Source of the DNA: Zhengitettix transpicula
Lineage: Eukaryota; Arthropoda; Insecta; Orthoptera; Tetrigidae
Reading direction: 5' to 3'
DNA length: 64,000 nucleotides
NCBI GenBank assembly: GCA_037074705.1
Contig: CM073593.1
Location: forward strand, 61,235,501 to 61,299,500
Numbering within the stretch: the first letter of the stretch is position 1; each line of letters begins with the position of its first letter. Position numbers and translations under genes: made by a program. The notes beneath the pieces were generated by a model. The model saw only the letters and a program-made list of their open reading frames with translations, did not search any database and was not told the origin of the DNA. This document shows positions 62,100-64,000 of the stretch, piece after piece.

Positions 62100-62380
62100 G
62101 GGAGGTACTTCTACACCAGATGAGCGTCCTGGAGCTAGCTACGCAATAATTCGCACGGGGCTTATTATTCCATCCTGTACTCTGTGATGAAGCGTCCAAA
62201 CCGGAGCCCATCCAGGAATCCTGCTCTGGAGCTGTGTGGGCAAAACAGCTCCACGTTACTGTTTCTGGGGGGGGGGGGGGGGCAGCAAACTTTACATCAA
62301 TCTGAAAACGTCGCAGAGGAGTAATTTCCAATCCACGTTCGTGCAAATTCGCAGTGTGGAAAAAAAAGTGCACATTCACA
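62100..62380 (-). repeat. Unidentified repeat with 96-codon open frame
   Basis: The minus strand stays open over 62089-62379, with a stretch reading WMGSGLDASSQSTGWNNKPR. This region recurs at 55750-55830 as a diverged fragment, which argues for a repeat rather than a host exon. It includes the G16 run. The family is not identified. Confidence 0.4.
62267..62282. repeat. G16 homopolymer
   Basis: Sixteen consecutive G in an AT-rich region. Length may be unreliable in sequencing. Confidence 0.9.
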
Positions 62381-63289
62381 ATTTTGAGGATATATCAACG
62401 ACCTGTAAGCTATAAAATTCACAATCTTAATTTATTTGTGAAATATCTTCATTAATATTAATCATTTTCCATAATATCTGAAACGCTCTGTTTCTGGATT
62501 GGCAAATTTCTACCCACAATACGCTAATATTTTGGTGAATTCATTACTTTCGTCGTGATGTATATAAAATTTGCAGTCAATCTGCAATATTTGGTATGTG
62601 ATTTTGTAAAACTTTTTGAGTATGATCTCGTTGCCCCATCAACCACGTTTATATTACAGCTGATTGTGTTGGTGAATGTAATGAATAAGAATCTCTGAGA
62701 GGCTGAGTTTTGTTAAGTTAATGAAGCAGAACAGTTGACGGGAACTTAAGCATTAACTTTAACCTCTATATATTTATTAAAATTGTCGTGTAAACGTGAA
62801 GCTTGAAATTAATCCCCCTTTAAATATCCCAATATGAGAGAGAAGCTTACGAAGACTCACTCTTCGTCAATACTAAACTCTTCGTACATACATTCCTTTA
62901 TATATGACTATGGAGACGAGACAAACTTCTTTAATCGACATTCTTATGATTGAGCCTTAAAGTTATTTTATAGTAATTGATTTTTACCAGAATATAAACT
63001 TTCGGATGCCTCAGAATTTTATTAATATTCCACGTCGAGCTTGGAAGTTCAATTCGATATTCAATAATTGCGATTGATGCTTTTCTTTTCAAATATTGGT
63101 TATCGAAAGAAAACTTTCGTGAAATAAGATTCGTTTGCTCCTGGCCGTAGTTCTCATGCCAATTATCTTGGAAATTCTTGCAACTTGTATTTAGTATATT
63201 AATACATTTATTTATGTATTGATTAATGTAAATATTTTATTTTTTGAATACTTAATCTCAATTCTCAAGTCATCATTCACTAATCAGAA

Positions 63290-63470
63290 AGCCAAATAAC
63301 AGACAAAATGAATTGATAATATAAATACCACACACCCCTTGCGCCTTTCATCAGGTGATTAAAAAACTCAAGAGCCGTGAGAACGACAGAACCGCACAAA
63401 CCTGACGAAAGCCACAAATAAACGTTGTGTGGTATTTATTTTATCACGTAATTATGTCTGTTATTTGGCT
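63290..63470. repeat. Inverted pair of Penelope-like termini (about 45-bp arms)
   Basis: The left arm 63290-63335 (AGCCAAATAACAGACA ... ATAAATACCACACA) is inverted at 63426-63470 (TGTGTGGTATTTATTT ... TGTCTGTTATTTGGCT). Just inside each arm is a hammerhead-like first box: CTGATGA on the minus strand (63349-63355) and CTGACGA on the plus strand (63402-63408), the latter followed by AAACGTTGTG. This reads as two head-to-head copies of one retroelement end. Confidence 0.65.
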
Positions 63471-64000
63471 ACTTATCTAATTAGTATACTTTTAACAAAA
63501 ACGTATTATACTTCAATTACATATCATTGTAATTAATTATAAAACTTTTGAATACTTTCTACATTATGGCAGATTCATTTCAAGACGGATTCTTGTACTT
63601 TTAACAAGTTCAATTATGTTAAATGCTCACGTAAAAATTTAACAAAATGACAACACCAGTCGATAATGAAAATTCGTTGACTTGTGATTGAGTACTGAGA
63701 ACACTCGAGACAGTTTGTTCTGTAACAATGAAACTTTATCGCTCATTGACAACTGAACCCTGACAATTGTTGTTAATTTCGGGTTTCACAATGCACTGTT
63801 TGGAACGCAATCTATTCCCTTAATGGATTAACTGGAAATGGCGTGTACATGTCTGACATGAGTGTAGTGTTTCGTGGTTCCAGATCTGTTCCTGCTGTTA
63901 GCTGATAAATTCCCTAAAACTATTAATGGAAATATTGTAAAACTTTCGGGACACAAACAAGATGTTTTATCATCGAATATGAAAGATACTAAATTCATAT

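Larger units (their letters stand above)
54335..64000. other. Region upstream of the candidate promoter: AT-rich with scattered repeats
   Basis: No gene recognised. It contains the repeat fragments listed separately plus unidentified AT-rich sequence, including 55850-60150 and 60980-62080, where I see nothing definable. Confidence 0.55.

Noticed and set aside
1..64000. CRISPR arrays, bacterial operons, rRNA genes, viral integrations
   Set aside because: No regularly spaced short direct repeats with unique spacers, no ribosome-binding-site gene packing, no rRNA-like stretch, and no recognisable viral coding region were seen.

Overview
This is an AT-rich stretch of a large, repeat-laden insect genome. 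The evidence is relics of the animal/arthropod non-LTR retrotransposon clades R1-like and Jockey-like, mariner/IS630-type relics, Penelope-like termini, tRNA-derived SINEs and dense (TA)n/(TG)n microsatellites. A polyneopteran such as a cockroach, termite or stick insect is a guess from overall texture only. There are no operons and no long ORFs. The only convincing host-gene signal is two short exons on the minus strand.

Host gene. A GC-rich 195-bp exon (15648-15842, minus) encodes an extracellular N-terminus plus the first transmembrane helix of a rhodopsin-class neuropeptide receptor that looks orexin/allatotropin-receptor-like. It has no in-frame ATG at its start and begins behind a splice acceptor in phase 2. 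About 37.6 kb upstream, a CpG-rich island (53440-53640) holds a Kozak-perfect ATG followed by 32 coding bases. These end at a GTACGT donor that is also phase 2. Joined, they would give a short glycosylated extracellular N-terminus running into TM1. I therefore propose that 15843-53460 is the giant first intron of this receptor, that the promoter lies near 53.55 kb, and that exons from TM2 onward lie beyond the left edge of the window, because I could not find them in 1-15647.

Repeat landscape. From left to right: a folded inverted-repeat complex (6.8-7.1 kb); a 350-bp near-perfect palindrome next to a Penelope-like terminus (14.7-15.2 kb); three tRNA-derived SINE copies (16.1-17.8 kb); a cluster of a LINE-3'-end-like family (17.2-19.6 kb, again at 40.2-40.8 kb); back-to-back R1-like and Jockey-like C-terminal relics (22.0-22.9 kb); five copies of one poly(A)-tailed retroposon family (24.4-25.1, 33.4-34.0 and 50.4-50.95 kb) in head-to-head, tail-to-tail and solo arrangements, the last with a 12-bp target-site duplication; a 171-bp tandem duplication (26.4-26.8 kb); a decayed mariner-type transposase (34.9-35.8 kb); another LINE 3' end (39.7-40.2 kb); a dispersed repeat in both orientations (37-49 kb); an internally deleted mariner element with TA duplications (53.85-54.33 kb); and Penelope-like ends with hammerhead-like cores (60.2 and 63.3-63.5 kb). 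The remaining sequence is AT-rich with nothing I can name.

I found no new defence, CRISPR or biosynthetic system. The most interesting items are the receptor gene with its inferred 37.6-kb intron, the large palindrome, the paired inverted retroposons, and the recurrent hammerhead-like cores.
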